Source: Neolewinella persica DSM 23188 (GTDB lineage: Bacteria > Bacteroidota > Bacteroidia > Chitinophagales > Saprospiraceae). From it: a stretch of 64,000 nt of DNA. Position 1 is the first letter of the stretch; every line of letters begins with the position of its first letter. Position numbers and translations under genes: made by a program. This document shows, piece by piece, positions 34,357 to 43,525 of the stretch. Location of the stretch: positions 255,399-319,398 of the forward strand of contig NZ_KB890413.1 of NCBI RefSeq assembly GCF_000373105.1, in the 5' to 3' direction. The notes under the pieces are model-generated. The model did not search any database, was not told where the DNA came from, and saw nothing but the letters and a program-made list of their open reading frames with translations.

Positions 34357-35226
34357 ATGAAAGACAAAACAATCCTCATTACGGGAGCAAACGACGGTAT
34401 TGGCCGCGCCACCGCAGAGCGGCTGGCTGGCTGGGGTGCGCATTTGGTCCTCGCTTGTCGTGACGAGGTAAAAGCGCAGCTCACCGCGCAGGCGATTACC
34501 GAAAAAACCGGCAATCAGAACATTGACACCCTGCCCCTTGACCTGGCAAGTTTCTCTTCCATTCGCGCTGCCGCCGACGAGTTCCTCGCGGAACACCCCA
34601 AGCTTGATGTCCTGATCAATAATGCCGGTTGTTATACCGACAGCCTTGAACTTACAGAAGACGGCTACGAACTACAGTTCGGCGTCAATCATCTTGGTCA
34701 CTTTTTACTGACCATGGCCCTGATGCCCGCCATTCGCTGTTGCCGGCTTTGTAGCCGGGTCATCAACGTCAGTAGCGCCCTACACAAAAAAAGCGGACTC
34801 GACTTCGGCAGCTTCAAGGGAGAACACGGACCCAAAGCCTACAACGGATCGAAGCACTACGCCCAGAGCAAACTGGCCAACGTACTCTTTACCATGGAAC
34901 TGGACCGTCGCTTCGGTGAAGAGTTGACCACCAACTGCCTGCACCCCGGTGTAGTCGGTACCCGCCTGGCCAACAAGAAGGCAGGTACCCTCACCAGCGC
35001 AGTGTGGTCAATGTACAAGCCCTTCGCCATCACCCCCATGAAAGGCGCTGACACCTCTGTGTACCTGGCTGCCAGCCCCGAGGTGAAGGATGTTTCAGGC
35101 CGCTATTTCGATGAAAACCAGTGCCTGCAGAAACCCTCCAGTATTGCGCGCAATGAACAGCTTGCCCGTCGACTTTGGGAGTATAGCGAACAGGCGGTTG
35201 CCGGTTTTTTGCGTGAAGAGGCTTAG
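34357..35226 (+). CDS. Short-chain dehydrogenase/reductase, retinol dehydrogenase-like
   Basis: 289 residues from MKDKTILITGANDGIGRATA (an earlier ATG at 34336 gives seven extra residues). NAD(P)-binding TGANDGIG at 9-16, NNAG, Ser of INVSSALHKK and the YAQSK active site. The sequence follows the WW-oxidoreductase/retinol-dehydrogenase-like group (FQFGVNHLGHFLLT-type, HPGVVGTRL). Substrate unknown. The stretch IRCCRLCSRVI is Cys-rich and odd for the family, possibly a local frame scramble. Confidence 0.88.
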   Translation: MKDKTILITGANDGIGRATAERLAGWGAHLVLACRDEVKAQLTAQAITEKTGNQNIDTLPLDLASFSSIRAAADEFLAEHPKLDVLINNAGCYTDSLELTEDGYELQFGVNHLGHFLLTMALMPAIRCCRLCSRVINVSSALHKKSGLDFGSFKGEHGPKAYNGSKHYAQSKLANVLFTMELDRRFGEELTTNCLHPGVVGTRLANKKAGTLTSAVWSMYKPFAITPMKGADTSVYLAASPEVKDVSGRYFDENQCLQKPSSIARNEQLARRLWEYSEQAVAGFLREEA

Positions 35227-35227
35227 T

Positions 35228-35383
35228 TAATAATTGAATGAGAGAATAATGAAATAATGGAATGGCTGCCGCTATTTCCACTCCCTGCGCTACGCTTGTT
35301 CGTCTAAGGTGAGCGCCCGCAGGGCAGCGAACGGCACCTGCGGTAGCCATTCGCTTATTCTCTCCTTCAATTATTCAATTATT
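35228..35383. repeat. Intergenic hairpin element, long arms of AATAATTGAATGAGAGAATAA type
   Basis: Arms of about 44 bases (35228-35271 and 35340-35383) match with few mismatches, both ending in GAATGGCTACCGC or GAATGGCTGCCGC. The minus-strand interior reads ACCGCAGGTGCCGTTCGCTG. Largest arm pair in the window; lies between the SDR gene and the tRNA cluster. Confidence 0.85.
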
Positions 35384-35477
35384 TCCCTGCGCTGCAACTA
35401 ATCCCGCCCTCCATATCATTATCCCCCCGACGAAGCAACCCAACCATGATTTTGATCAACAAAAATAAACGGTTCGA

Positions 35478-35544
35478 CCGGCGAGATATGCGCCGGGGTA
35501 TTAATTGCTAAGCCTCCGAAACGGGCTTAATAATTATGCCCCGG
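35478..35544. other. Two overlapping, mutually exclusive hairpins before the tRNA cluster
   Basis: CCGGCG (35478-35483) can pair with CGCCGG (35491-35496), or CCGGGG (35493-35498) with its inverse at 35539-35544, extended by TATTAATTGCTAAGCC against GGGCTTAATAATTAT. The two cannot form together. No T run or gene follows directly. Confidence 0.4.
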
Positions 35545-35565
35545 ACATGTCCTCTCCCCAATATA

Positions 35566-35663
35566 GTATTGTAGTCTTTTGGCCCTGTAGAGTTCCCGCA
35601 GCAGTCTGCTCGCTGCGCTCGTGCAGTAGCCCTGCAAGACCAAAGAACTACCAGACCAAGACT
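35566..35663. repeat. Intergenic hairpin element, arms of AGTCTTTTGG type
   Basis: Left arm GTAGTCTTTTGGCCCTGTAG, right arm CTGCAAGACCAAAGAACTACC. Core GTTCCCGCAGCAGTCTGCTCGCTGCGCTCGTGCAG on plus. Ends only a few bases before tRNA-Ile. Confidence 0.7.
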
Positions 35664-35669
35664 ATTTTT

Positions 35670-35743
35670 TCCGATGTGGCGCAATTGGTTAGCGCATCCG
35701 CCTGATACGCGGAAGGCTGGTGGTTCGAGTCCACCCATCGGGA
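35670..35743 (+). tRNA. tRNA-Ile (GAT)
   Basis: Seven-pair acceptor stem TCCGATG/CATCGGG (first pair T-G), D arm GCGC/GCGC, anticodon stem TCCGC/GCGGA with loop CTGATAC, T arm GGTGG-TTCGAGT-CCACC, discriminator A. CCA is not encoded. First of four tRNA genes. Confidence 0.95.
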
Positions 35744-35765
35744 CGATTGCCGAAAGGCCAAACAT

Positions 35766-35841
35766 TGGTGCGTAGCTCAGTTGGTAGAGTAGCGGTCTCT
35801 TAAACCGTGGGTCGTGGGTTCGAACCCCACCGCACCAACCA
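35766..35841 (+). tRNA. tRNA-Lys (CTT)
   Basis: Acceptor TGGTGCG/CGCACCA keeps T8 and A9 in place; anticodon loop CTCTTAA gives CTT; T arm GTGGGTTCGAACCCCAC. Discriminator A followed by encoded CCA (35839-35841), unlike its neighbours. Confidence 0.94.
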
Positions 35842-35880
35842 GGTTGCAAGTTGCAGGTTGCAGGTTGCACCCTGCAACTT
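35842..35880. repeat. Short arm pair of AGGTTGCA type between tRNA genes
   Basis: GGTTGCA repeated in direct orientation three to four times, then the inverse CCTGCAACTTG. Small snap-back of the same style as the hairpin elements; a single-arm relative is at 52932. Confidence 0.6.
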
Positions 35881-35886
35881 GAAAAA

Positions 35887-35958
35887 GGTGATGTAGTTCA
35901 ACGGTAGAGCAGTGGATTGTCTATCCACAAGTTGCGGGTTCGAATCCCGTCATTACCG
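35887..35958 (+). tRNA. tRNA-Asp (GTC)
   Basis: Acceptor GGTGATG/CATTACC (one G-T pair), D arm with TTCAACGGTAGA, anticodon stem GTGGA/TCCAC with loop TTGTCTA, T arm GCGGGTTCGAATCCCGT, discriminator G. CCA not encoded. Confidence 0.95.
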
Positions 35959-36071
35959 CAAAATAAATTATTGTCCCAAACGGCCCTGCGTTAAACCGTT
36001 GGCATGCCGTGGGGCAAGGGGGCGAGGGACTGGTGGAGCAGTTGTGCTCATCAATCCCCAGCCCTTTTTCT

Positions 36072-36143
36072 GGTTTTCTAGCTCAATGGTAGAGCCACGT
36101 CCCGTTAAGGCGAGGGTTGCGAGTTCGAATCCCGCGGAAACCG
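36072..36143 (+). tRNA. tRNA-Asn (GTT), slightly degenerate
   Basis: Acceptor GGTTTTC/GGAAACC, D arm GCTC/GAGC, anticodon loop CCGTTAA giving GTT, T loop TTCGAAT. Two mismatches: A-A closing the anticodon stem (ACGTC/GGCGA) and A-C in the T stem (GCGAG/CCCGC). It is also unlike the usual Bacteroidota tRNA-Asn acceptor, so it may be a minor or decaying gene. Confidence 0.75.
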
Positions 36144-36157
36144 CATAGTGATTGTTG

Positions 36158-36198
36158 GAAAGCCCGTCCCTTCCCACTTGGGGAGGGGCGGCTTTTTT
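36158..36198 (+). terminator. Rho-independent terminator of the tRNA cluster
   Basis: AAAGCCCGTCCCTTCCC pairs with GGGGAGGGGCGGCTTT, ending in a T run; directly after tRNA-Asn. Confidence 0.88.
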
Positions 36199-36372
36199 CT
36201 TACGTGCCTGTTTAGCACAACACTCCACCAGCGCCACCTGCACCTGCCCCCAATAGCTATAAGGGCGCCCAAAAAACACGTTCGTCGATATCTCACCCCA
36301 ACGTATCGATTCCTGCGAGTTAAAAACCAACGGATTCCCCGCTCACACCTTTCTTCTGAAAACCATTCATTC

Positions 36373-36897
36373 ATGAAACCACTCTACCTACTATTACTCC
36401 TCCTGATGGCCTGCGGTTTCTTTGCCTGCACGACGGACCAGGCACAGGACGCCACCGAAATTACGCCTGCTCCTGAAGGCAAAACGCTGGACGCTTTTAG
36501 CTTTACCGAATTTACCGAACTGCTGGTTGACTTCGACGTTTTTGACGAAACCTCCCTGAAAGAGGAAGGGGATTATGGTGCCGGAGATTTCCGCCTCTAC
36601 TATGACGAAGAAGGGGATCTTGTACTCGACCCACTCACGGAAGGCAGTTACCTACCCGCTTCTGAATACGCCGACCCAATCACTGCGCTACCCGCACGTC
36701 AATGGGCTTCATCGATTGCACTTGGCTTCACCACCGCTTCGGCTGACCAACTGAACAGCTGGTTAACCAGGAATTTCAGTAGTCAGCCATCGATCGACCT
36801 CCGCATAATCCTTGTGGAAAATGGCACCATTTTATTCCAGGGTACGCCTACTACGGAAGAAGCTTTAGCTGACTTTCCGGATATGGACTGGTTCTAA
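36373..36897 (+). CDS. Hypothetical lipoprotein
   Basis: 174 residues from MKPLYLLLLLLMACGFFAC; the longer frame from 36148 runs through the terminator and is rejected. Lipoprotein Cys14 or Cys19. The mature part is acidic (DFDVFDETSLKEEGDYG) with a possible beta-rich domain. No recognised family. It lies 32 bases ahead of truA. Confidence 0.75.
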   Translation: MKPLYLLLLLLMACGFFACTTDQAQDATEITPAPEGKTLDAFSFTEFTELLVDFDVFDETSLKEEGDYGAGDFRLYYDEEGDLVLDPLTEGSYLPASEYADPITALPARQWASSIALGFTTASADQLNSWLTRNFSSQPSIDLRIILVENGTILFQGTPTTEEALADFPDMDWF

Positions 36898-36929
36898 CAC
36901 AAGTTCCCGGGAATCTTTCCCACCTTTAC

Positions 36930-37766
36930 GTGGTGACAGATTCTCGATCAAATTCTTTTCATTACTTCCTCCACCTCGCCTACGACGGCACCGCCTACCG
37001 CGGCTGGCAACGCCAGCCCCACAACGTGGTATCCGTCCAGCAAACACTAGAGGAGTGCCTGAGCGAAGTCCACGGCCGCGAGATCGTCCTCGGGGGCTGT
37101 GGTCGGACGGATGCCGGTGTGCATGCCTCCCAGTACTACGCTTACCTGCGGGCGGAACGGCCGCTGCAAGACAAGTATGTCTTTATCGTCAATAAACGGC
37201 TGCCTAATGACATTACGTTGCACGCCGCCCTCCCGGTGCCCCTTAACTCCCAGGCCCGGTATGACGCTACCGAACGTACCTACGACTACTTCCTTCACGG
37301 AAGGCCCGATGCCTTCCTCGGTCGCTTCAGCGGACAGTATGATTTTCAGGCTTTTGACCCCGAAGCAGTAGCCGCTACCCTCCCCCTCCTCCTGAAACAC
37401 CAGGATTTTCGGGCATTCTGCAAAACCCCGGACCGCCATAATACGACCATCGTAAAATTTCGCCAGGCGACGCTTTACCGCACCGCTACCGGCGATCGAT
37501 ACCGCCTACGTTTCGTTGCCAACCGTTTTCTGCGGGGCATGATCAGGCTGTTGGTCAACGACCTGATGCTGGTGGGGACTGGGAAACTCTCGCAGCAGAT
37601 ATTCGCCGAAATGCTGAAAACCGGGGTGCGGCAGCCCCACTTCCAGCTGGCCCCCTCTGAAGGATTGTTCCTCACGGGGGTCAGCTATCCTTACATTGAT
37701 CGGGAGGCGGAGCTACCCGTCAGCGGCCAGATAATATGGCACGAAATACCTTATCTTGAAGGATAA
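36930..37766 (+). CDS. truA: tRNA pseudouridine(38-40) synthase
   Basis: 278 residues; starts with GTG at 36930. Converts U38-U40 of the anticodon arm to pseudouridine. LAYDGTAYRGWQRQP at residue 16, catalytic Asp61 in GCGRTDAGVHASQ, and FLRGMIRLLVNDLMLVGTGKL near residue 190 are the family signatures. yciI-like gene follows after 12 bases, likely the same operon. Confidence 0.95.
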   Translation: MVTDSRSNSFHYFLHLAYDGTAYRGWQRQPHNVVSVQQTLEECLSEVHGREIVLGGCGRTDAGVHASQYYAYLRAERPLQDKYVFIVNKRLPNDITLHAALPVPLNSQARYDATERTYDYFLHGRPDAFLGRFSGQYDFQAFDPEAVAATLPLLLKHQDFRAFCKTPDRHNTTIVKFRQATLYRTATGDRYRLRFVANRFLRGMIRLLVNDLMLVGTGKLSQQIFAEMLKTGVRQPHFQLAPSEGLFLTGVSYPYIDREAELPVSGQIIWHEIPYLEG

Positions 37767-37778
37767 TTACCTTGCCTG

Positions 37779-38270
37779 ATGAGAATTACTGCGCCGTTCA
37801 CCATCCTTCTTTTCGTTATCCTGGTTGCCTGCGAAACAGCTCCGGAGGTTGTTGCTACCGAAGTGACAACTGCCGAAACATCAACCGCCTATGACCCCGC
37901 CTTTGCCGCGCGCGTCGGTGCTGACGATTACGGTATGAAGCAGTACGTTATGGCCTTTCTCAAAGCCGGCCCGAACCGGGACCGGGACAGTACCGAAGCC
38001 GCTCGACTCCAGGCCGGCCACATGGCCAATATTCGCCGGATGGCTGAAGCCGGAGAGCTCGTTCTTGCCGGTCCTTTTCTCGACGACGGGGAGCTGCGGG
38101 GCATCTACATCTTTAACGTAAAGACCATTGAAGAAGCCCGGGCACTCACCGCTACGGACCCGGCCATCCAGGCGGGCAGCCTCGTCATGGAGCTTAAACC
38201 CTGGTACGGTTCCGCAGCCATGATGGAGATCAATGCGATGCACTCAAGATTAAAGAAACCAAGCGAATAG
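37779..38270 (+). CDS. Lipoprotein with YCII-related domain
   Basis: 163 residues. Lipoprotein signal LLFVILVAC (Cys18), a Thr-rich spacer, then a YCII-like ferredoxin-fold domain from about 50 (YVMAFLKAGPNRDRDSTEAARLQAGHMANIRRMAEAGELVLAGPF, DPAIQAGSLVMELKPWYG). Family proteins are mostly cytoplasmic and poorly understood; an exported version is common in Bacteroidota. Function unknown. Confidence 0.85.
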   Translation: MRITAPFTILLFVILVACETAPEVVATEVTTAETSTAYDPAFAARVGADDYGMKQYVMAFLKAGPNRDRDSTEAARLQAGHMANIRRMAEAGELVLAGPFLDDGELRGIYIFNVKTIEEARALTATDPAIQAGSLVMELKPWYGSAAMMEINAMHSRLKKPSE

Positions 38271-38299
38271 CCTGGTTGGCCATCTTCTTCAGCCCTGCT

Positions 38300-38752
38300 T
38301 CACTCCCGGTTTTTCGAATCGATCCAGATCGTCACGGGTCCGTCGTTCACCAGCGCCACCTGCATATCCGCCCCAAACTCTCCCGTGGCTACTGGCCGCA
38401 GCGCCGTAAACGACAAAGTTTTCACGAAAGTCTCGTATAGCGGGATCGCCACCGGAGGCTTCGCACTCCGGATAAAACTAGGCCGGTTCCCCTTTTTAGT
38501 ACTCCCGTACAAGGTAAACTGAGAGACGACCAATAAGCCGCCATCTACGTCTACTACACTCCGGTTCATCAGGCCCTCATCGTCGCCGAAGATCCGCAGG
38601 CGGCTGATCTTCCCGCTGAGCCAGTCAATGTCCTCCTGCGCATCGGCCTCCTCGATCCCCAGCAATACCAGCAGCCCCGGGCCGATTTCACCGGATACCT
38701 GACCGGCAATGGTTACGGAGGCGGAGGAGACTCTTTGGATTAGTGCGCGCAT
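38300..38752 (-). CDS. dtd: D-aminoacyl-tRNA deacylase
   Basis: 150 residues, full length. Hydrolyses D-aminoacyl-tRNAs to protect translation. [24 protein letters not shown] at the N-terminus, the active-site [17 protein letters not shown] segment and the C-terminal [11 protein letters not shown] (Gly-cisPro) are all present. A hairpin with arms TTACCC/GGGTAA (38762-38787) lies right in front of its start and could affect its translation. Confidence 0.95.
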   Translation of the reverse strand: MRALIQRVSSASVTIAGQVSGEIGPGLLVLLGIEEADAQEDIDWLSGKISRLRIFGDDEGLMNRSVVDVDGGLLVVSQFTLYGSTKKGNRPSFIRSAKPPVAIPLYETFVKTLSFTALRPVATGEFGADMQVALVNDGPVTIWIDSKNRE

Positions 38753-38817
38753 ATTTCATGGTTACCCGGTCCTTAGCCGGTGGGTAAAATAATCAGCATA
38801 AATGCCGGGGAACAAAA

Positions 38818-39375
38818 CTACAATGCCTTTTCCATTATCCAGTCCTCCATCAGGTACCCGTGTCCGATGTCGGTATCAAACCTACCCACCTTTTCAAAGC
38901 CCAGGTATTCATAAAACCCCACCGCCTTATTTTCATAGTTCACATCCAGCCGCAGCGTTTGCTGGCCTGCGGCCCGGGCGATGGTTTCGATCTTATGGGT
39001 CATCGCTTTACCGTAGCCCCTTCCCTGCACGGAGGGCAGGGCGTAGAGTTTATGAATCTTGGTGGTTCCGGGCAGGTAATCGAGCTGATGGCTGACGTAG
39101 CCGACGGGCTTGAAACGTACAGTCTTCGCCTTAGGGTACTGCAAATTGGGACTGGGCTGCTGGTTTCCAGACTGTCTTTCCAGTAACAGGTGAAAAACGT
39201 GGCCTTTAGCCACTTGCGCTTCGATGGCCTCCAGGCTATACATCATCCCCAGCATATAATCGATTTGCGCTCCGGAGAGGATATCGCCAAAGGTGTCTGG
39301 CCAGGTATTGTGGGCGATTTGCCGGATGGTCTCGTACTCAGCAGGGGTGACGGGAAGGATACGGTAATCAATCAT
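38818..39375 (-). CDS. GNAT family N-acetyltransferase
   Basis: 185 residues. GNAT core with KIHKLYALPSVQGRGYGKAMTHKIETIA (acetyl-CoA loop QGRGYG) and LRLDVNYENKAVGFYEYLGFEKVGRFDTDIG in motif B. N-terminal part ITPAEYETIRQIAHNTWPDTFGDIL is typical of a small-molecule acetylase group. Substrate unknown. Probably transcribed with dtd downstream. Confidence 0.88.
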   Translation of the reverse strand: MIDYRILPVTPAEYETIRQIAHNTWPDTFGDILSGAQIDYMLGMMYSLEAIEAQVAKGHVFHLLLERQSGNQQPSPNLQYPKAKTVRFKPVGYVSHQLDYLPGTTKIHKLYALPSVQGRGYGKAMTHKIETIARAAGQQTLRLDVNYENKAVGFYEYLGFEKVGRFDTDIGHGYLMEDWIMEKAL

Positions 39376-39377
39376 AG

Positions 39378-39468
39378 AACAGAAGTGAATACTAGAATGA
39401 GCGAATAATACGGAGGTAATCTTATTATCTCCTTTAAAAATTCAATTATTCACCAATTCTCTCATGCA
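39378..39468. repeat. Partial arm pair of GAATGAGCGAATAAT type
   Basis: GAATACTAGAATGAGCGAATAAT and the weakly inverse ATTATTCACCAATTCTCTCAT, the second running into the SRAP gene's last codons. No family core; perhaps a decayed hairpin element of the 35228 class. Confidence 0.4.
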
Positions 39469-40126
39469 ACTCGGGTCCATTATTTCGCACATTCCCGACC
39501 ATTGAACCTACGGGGTAGTACTCCAGCGTACCGTCTGGCGGAGTATGCAGCAGGTCCAGTACATCTGCCAACGGCAGGTTCCGGTCCAGCCAGTGGCTTT
39601 GGGTCGCTTCGTTGACTAGTAACATTGGCATTCGATCATGGATCGGGGCCATTTCAGCATTGGGGGCACCGGTGATGATCGTGTAGGTAAATACCGGATC
39701 GGTATTGCCGTCTTTAGGTTGCCATTGTTCCCAAAGACCTGCCATGACGAGCAGGCTACCGTCGGAGGGCTTGATCCGAAAAGGGGTTTTACCGCCGTCG
39801 TGGCGTTGCCACTCGTAGAAGCTATCGGCAATGACCAGGCACCGTCGTTCGCGGATAGGTTTACGGAAACTGGGCTTGTCCTCAATCCCTTCGCTGCGGG
39901 CGTTGATCATTCGGGCACCGATCTTCAGGTCTTTTGCCCAGAAGGGTACCAGCCCCCACCGAAAAAGGTCGAGTTGGTCGGGGTTCCGATCAGTAATCAC
40001 CAGACCCGACTGGGTCGGAGCAACGTTATAGTTTTTTACCAGTCCGTTCATCGGTAGCTGGAGCTGTGGCGAAAATTGTTTCCGGAGTTGTTCTTCGGTG
40101 ATGACGATGGAGTAGCGGCCGCACAT
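39446..40126 (-). CDS. SOS response-associated peptidase (SRAP, YedK/HMCES family)
   Basis: 226 residues. Cys2 (MCGRYSIV), which crosslinks to abasic sites in single-stranded DNA, then YNVAPTQ, MINARSEG, DSFYEWQR and APIHDRMPMLL with the active-site His. Protects replication forks from abasic-site breakage. Complete and likely active. The last residues (HERIGE) overlap a repeat arm. Confidence 0.94.
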   Translation of the reverse strand: MCGRYSIVITEEQLRKQFSPQLQLPMNGLVKNYNVAPTQSGLVITDRNPDQLDLFRWGLVPFWAKDLKIGARMINARSEGIEDKPSFRKPIRERRCLVIADSFYEWQRHDGGKTPFRIKPSDGSLLVMAGLWEQWQPKDGNTDPVFTYTIITGAPNAEMAPIHDRMPMLLVNEATQSHWLDRNLPLADVLDLLHTPPDGTLEYYPVGSMVGNVRNNGPELHERIGE

Positions 40127-40137
40127 GGATGGTCAGG

Positions 40138-40180
40138 TTATCGGGTTGTCAAGTTGTCGGGTAATCCTGACGATAAAATG
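40138..40180. repeat. Single repeat arm of GGTTATCGGGTTGTC type
   Basis: GGTTATCGGGTTGTCAAGTT and GTCGGGTAATCC; the same words build both arms of the hairpin at 58676, here without inverted partner. Confidence 0.55.
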
Positions 40181-40221
40181 TCCCAGGGTAGCGAAAGTTT
40201 TTGAAACACAGGCTATTTCAG

Positions 40222-40239
40222 GGCGGGGCCGCAGGTACA
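40222..40239 (-). repeat. 18-base dispersed motif (two mismatches, N=C)
   Basis: Plus strand GGCGGGGCCGCAGGTACA followed by AAATTGGTTAAAAAGCA, the longest version of the extended flank. Forms an inverted pair with the copy at 40318. Confidence 0.7.
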
Positions 40240-40317
40240 AAATTGGTTAAAAAGCAAAGTGGCAGCCCGCAGGTGCTTTGTTCCCTAGCCAAGACATTCC
40301 TGCCTTCCAACTTCCCA

Positions 40318-40335
40318 TGCACCTGCGACCGCGCC
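40318..40335 (+). repeat. 18-base dispersed motif, perfect (N=T)
   Basis: Plus strand TGCACCTGCGACCGCGCC, just downstream of the infB terminator in transcription sense. Facing the copy at 40222. Confidence 0.88.
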
Positions 40336-40347
40336 TGAAGGGCATAC

Positions 40348-40382
40348 AAAAGCCCCGTCCGATTTTCATCAGACGGGGCTTC
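40348..40382 (-). terminator. Rho-independent terminator of the rimP-nusA-infB operon
   Basis: Minus strand AGCCCCGTC...GACGGGGCTTTTG, about 27 bases past the infB stop. Confidence 0.88.
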
Positions 40383-40409
40383 TCAATTTTCTGCGGAGAA
40401 AAATGAAGG

Positions 40410-43289
40410 TTACTTCATCTTCTGTGCGATCTCAACGACCTCGTAGCCTTCGATCACATCGCCTTCTTTGATGTCATTGAAGCCTTTGATGTTCAGACCA
40501 CATTCCATACCGGCACGGACTTCCTTGACGTCGTCCTTGAAGCGCTTGAGGCTCGCCAGTTCGCCGACCATACCTTCTTTGAGCGGGTAGACAACGATGC
40601 CGTCGCGGATAATACGGATAAGTGTATTGCGGGTGATCTTGCCCTCGTCGACGTAACAGCCGGCAATGGTACCGATCTTGGAAATTTTGAACGTTTCCCG
40701 AACGGACACCTGGCAAATGGTACGCTCCTCCTTGGTAGGTTCGAGCATGCCTTCAATCGCATCACGAATTTCTTCGATCGCTTTGTAGATAACCGAGTAG
40801 GTCTTGATTTCCACACCTTCGCGTTCGGCCAGCTTTCGGGCCGAGCCACTTGGGCGAACCTGAAAACCAACAATGATTGCTTCTGAAGCCGTAGCCAAAA
40901 GGATATCCGAGTCGATGATCTGACCAACGGCCTTATGGATCACGTTTACCTGAACGGTCTCTTGAGAAAGCTTGATCAGGGAGTCAGCCAAAGCTTCTAC
41001 GGAACCATCTACATCACCTTTGACGATGAGGTTAAGCTCTTTAAAGTTACCGAGTGCCAAACGACGTCCAATCTCATCGAGAGAGATCCGTTTGCTGGCA
41101 CGGTTGGCTTGTTCGCGGGAAATCTGTGCACGGCGGCTGGCCAACTGGCGGCTTTCCTGCTCATTCTCCATCACCTTCAGCATTTCACCCGCTTGCGGAG
41201 CGCCGTTGAGACCAAGCAGTAGCGTTGGGCTACCTGGCTTGACTTCTTTCACGCGCTTATTACGTTCGTTGAACATGGCTTTCACACGGCCGCTGTGCTC
41301 ACCGGCCACAATGATGTCCTGAATGCGGAGCGTCCCGTGGTTAACGATGATCTTAGTAACGTAGCCTCGGCCATGTTCCAACGATGCTTCCACAATGGTG
41401 GCAATCGCAGGGCGGTCGGGGTTTGCTTTCAATTCGAGGATTTCGGCTTCGAGCATGATTTTTTCCATCAGATCGTCAATGCCAATTCCTTTCAGCGCGG
41501 AGATGTCCTGGCTCTGGTACTTACCACCGTACTCTTCGATGGAATAGCCCATTGCAGCCAGCTCGCCCTTAATCTTGTCGGGATTAGCCCCGGCCTTATC
41601 AATCTTGTTGATGGCGAAGATCATTGGAACGTTGGCGGCTTCAGCATGGCTGATGGCTTCCTTTGTCTGTGGCATGATGTCGTCATCAGCCGCAATGATG
41701 ATCACGGCGATGTCCGTCACCTTCGCACCACGGGCACGCATGGCCGTAAAGGCTTCGTGACCAGGTGTATCGAGGAAGGTAATTTTCTTACCGTCCTTGT
41801 TCTTTACTTCGTAGGCGCCGATGTGCTGGGTGATACCGCCGGCTTCGCCTTCGGTTACCGTAGCTTTACGGATGTAATCCAGGAGGGAGGTCTTACCGTG
41901 GTCAACGGGACCCATTACGGTAACAATTGGTGGACGTTCCACGAGGTCTTCCGGATCATCTACCCACTCGTCTTCCTCTTCCACATCTTCTTCGGCGGAG
42001 ATGAATTCTACTTCGTGTTCGAATTCTTCTGCTACGAGTTCGATGATTTCTGCATCCAAACGCTGGTTGATGGAAACGATCACACCGGCATTCATACAGG
42101 CCATGATTACGTCTCCTACGCCCACATCCATCATATTGGCCAATTCCTGGGCCGTGATGAACTCCGTTACCTGAAGCTTGTCCGTGGTGCGTTCGGCCTC
42201 GATGGCTTCCTGGCGTTCACGGATACGTTCGCGGTTGTCACGCCGCTGACGCTGACGTTTCTTTTTGCCACCACCACCCTGAAGGCGGGCCATGGTTGCT
42301 TTGATCTTATCTTCGATTTCCTTGGCGGAAACTTCGCGTGGTTCGTTGTTTCGGCTATTGCTGCCAGCACCCGTACGGCCACGATTAGAACCACCAGATC
42401 CGGAACGGCTGCGAGGTCCTCCTCCGGAAGTCCCCGTAGTGCCGGGGGAAGTCGTAATCTTTTTACGCTTACGCTTACGCCGCTGCTCTTCTTGCGTTGG
42501 CTTCTTCTCCGGTTTTTTAATATCGATCTTACCCATGACCTTAAGGCCACGGAGTTCGGGCGTACCGGTACCGGCGCGGATTACATTTGGTGCTTCGGGA
42601 GTAGCCGGAGCTGCAGGCGGAGGCGTTGCACTAGCTGGCTTTGCCGGCGGAGGATCCACAGGGGCCTTGGCTGCAGGTGCTGGTGCCGGCTTGGGTGCTG
42701 GCTTTGCCGGTGCCTTAGCTGCTGGCTTTTTCTTAGAGGGTTTCCCCGCACGCTTAGCTGCATCGAGATCAATCGTCCCTAAAACTTTCAGTCCCGGAGC
42801 CTTACGTTCTCCACTAATGGGAGCTTCAGGCTTCGCAGCAGGTGTTTCGGCAGCAGGAGCTGCGGGTGCCTCTGGCTTTGCCGGTGCTGGCACAGCGGGC
42901 TTTTCAGCCGCAGGAGCTGGCGTTTCCTTTGCTACGGGCGCTGGTTCCACAGGCTTTTTCACAGGTACCGGTGGTACCGGCGGCGGCGGCGGTGTTGGCC
43001 GTGCAGCTATTGGTGGCGGTGGCGGCGGAGGAAGTGTTCGGCCGGGAGTTGGAGGTGGGGGCGGAGGCAAGGGAGTAGCCGTAGGACGAGTGTTAAACTC
43101 CATAGAGTCAGCCTTCTTTTTGTCCTGCAGTGCTTTTGCGAACGCCTCACGCACCACATTCTCCATATCCGGTGTCAGCTTAGCCGTGGGTTTGTTCTCC
43201 ACGTCAAAGCCTTTACTGGACAGGTGCTCGACGATTGTCGAGGTGGCCACATTAAGTTCGTTCGCTACTTTGATTAGTCGTTTACTCAT
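40410..43289 (-). CDS. infB: Translation initiation factor IF-2
   Basis: 959 residues from [23 protein letters not shown]; an upstream in-frame ATG at 43310 is not needed. GTPase that delivers initiator tRNA to the 30S subunit. N-terminal IF2_N helix bundle, then a long low-complexity Pro/Ala/Lys region to about residue 300, a second IF2_N segment, and the G domain from about residue 456 ([28 protein letters not shown]). C-terminal beta barrels complete. Third gene of the operon; about 285 bases separate it from nusA. Confidence 0.97.
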   Translation of the reverse strand: MSKRLIKVANELNVATSTIVEHLSSKGFDVENKPTAKLTPDMENVVREAFAKALQDKKKADSMEFNTRPTATPLPPPPPPTPGRTLPPPPPPPIAARPTPPPPPVPPVPVKKPVEPAPVAKETPAPAAEKPAVPAPAKPEAPAAPAAETPAAKPEAPISGERKAPGLKVLGTIDLDAAKRAGKPSKKKPAAKAPAKPAPKPAPAPAAKAPVDPPPAKPASATPPPAAPATPEAPNVIRAGTGTPELRGLKVMGKIDIKKPEKKPTQEEQRRKRKRKKITTSPGTTGTSGGGPRSRSGSGGSNRGRTGAGSNSRNNEPREVSAKEIEDKIKATMARLQGGGGKKKRQRQRRDNRERIRERQEAIEAERTTDKLQVTEFITAQELANMMDVGVGDVIMACMNAGVIVSINQRLDAEIIELVAEEFEHEVEFISAEEDVEEEDEWVDDPEDLVERPPIVTVMGPVDHGKTSLLDYIRKATVTEGEAGGITQHIGAYEVKNKDGKKITFLDTPGHEAFTAMRARGAKVTDIAVIIIAADDDIMPQTKEAISHAEAANVPMIFAINKIDKAGANPDKIKGELAAMGYSIEEYGGKYQSQDISALKGIGIDDLMEKIMLEAEILELKANPDRPAIATIVEASLEHGRGYVTKIIVNHGTLRIQDIIVAGEHSGRVKAMFNERNKRVKEVKPGSPTLLLGLNGAPQAGEMLKVMENEQESRQLASRRAQISREQANRASKRISLDEIGRRLALGNFKELNLIVKGDVDGSVEALADSLIKLSQETVQVNVIHKAVGQIIDSDILLATASEAIIVGFQVRPSGSARKLAEREGVEIKTYSVIYKAIEEIRDAIEGMLEPTKEERTICQVSVRETFKISKIGTIAGCYVDEGKITRNTLIRIIRDGIVVYPLKEGMVGELASLKRFKDDVKEVRAGMECGLNIKGFNDIKEGDVIEGYEVVEIAQKMK

Positions 43290-43525
43290 TCGATCTTTTA
43301 AGCACTGCAATATTTAACCGCGGAGTGCTGCCGCGGGGCGATTTAGAAAAACCCTAAATAGCCGTGGTTTCCTCTTTCCAACACCGCTTTAAGAGGAAGA
43401 ATTCCGAAACAATTTCCGGAAAGCGAGGCAAAGATAAGGTACAGAGAGAAGAAAACAGTAACTGTTACGCTTCGTCTTCATAACCTTTTCAACAAGCCTT
43501 CTATTGAGTTAGTTGCATATAGTTA

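Noticed and set aside
36229-36252. GCGCCACCTGCACCTGCCCCC as another copy of the 18-base motif
   Set aside because: Shares only GCACCTGC; the CGNCCGCGCC half is missing.
42663-42685. GGGGCCTTGGCTGCAGGTGC in infB as a motif copy
   Set aside because: Needs a gap and several mismatches; explained by Ala/Pro codons.
41295-42782. 495-codon open frame antisense to infB
   Set aside because: Low-complexity Ala/Pro/Lys codons of infB leave the opposite strand open; the product has no domain and infB is certain.
42292-43317. 341-codon Gly/Ala-rich frame antisense to the infB N-terminus
   Set aside because: Same cause; sequence is a mirror of the Pro/Ala linker.
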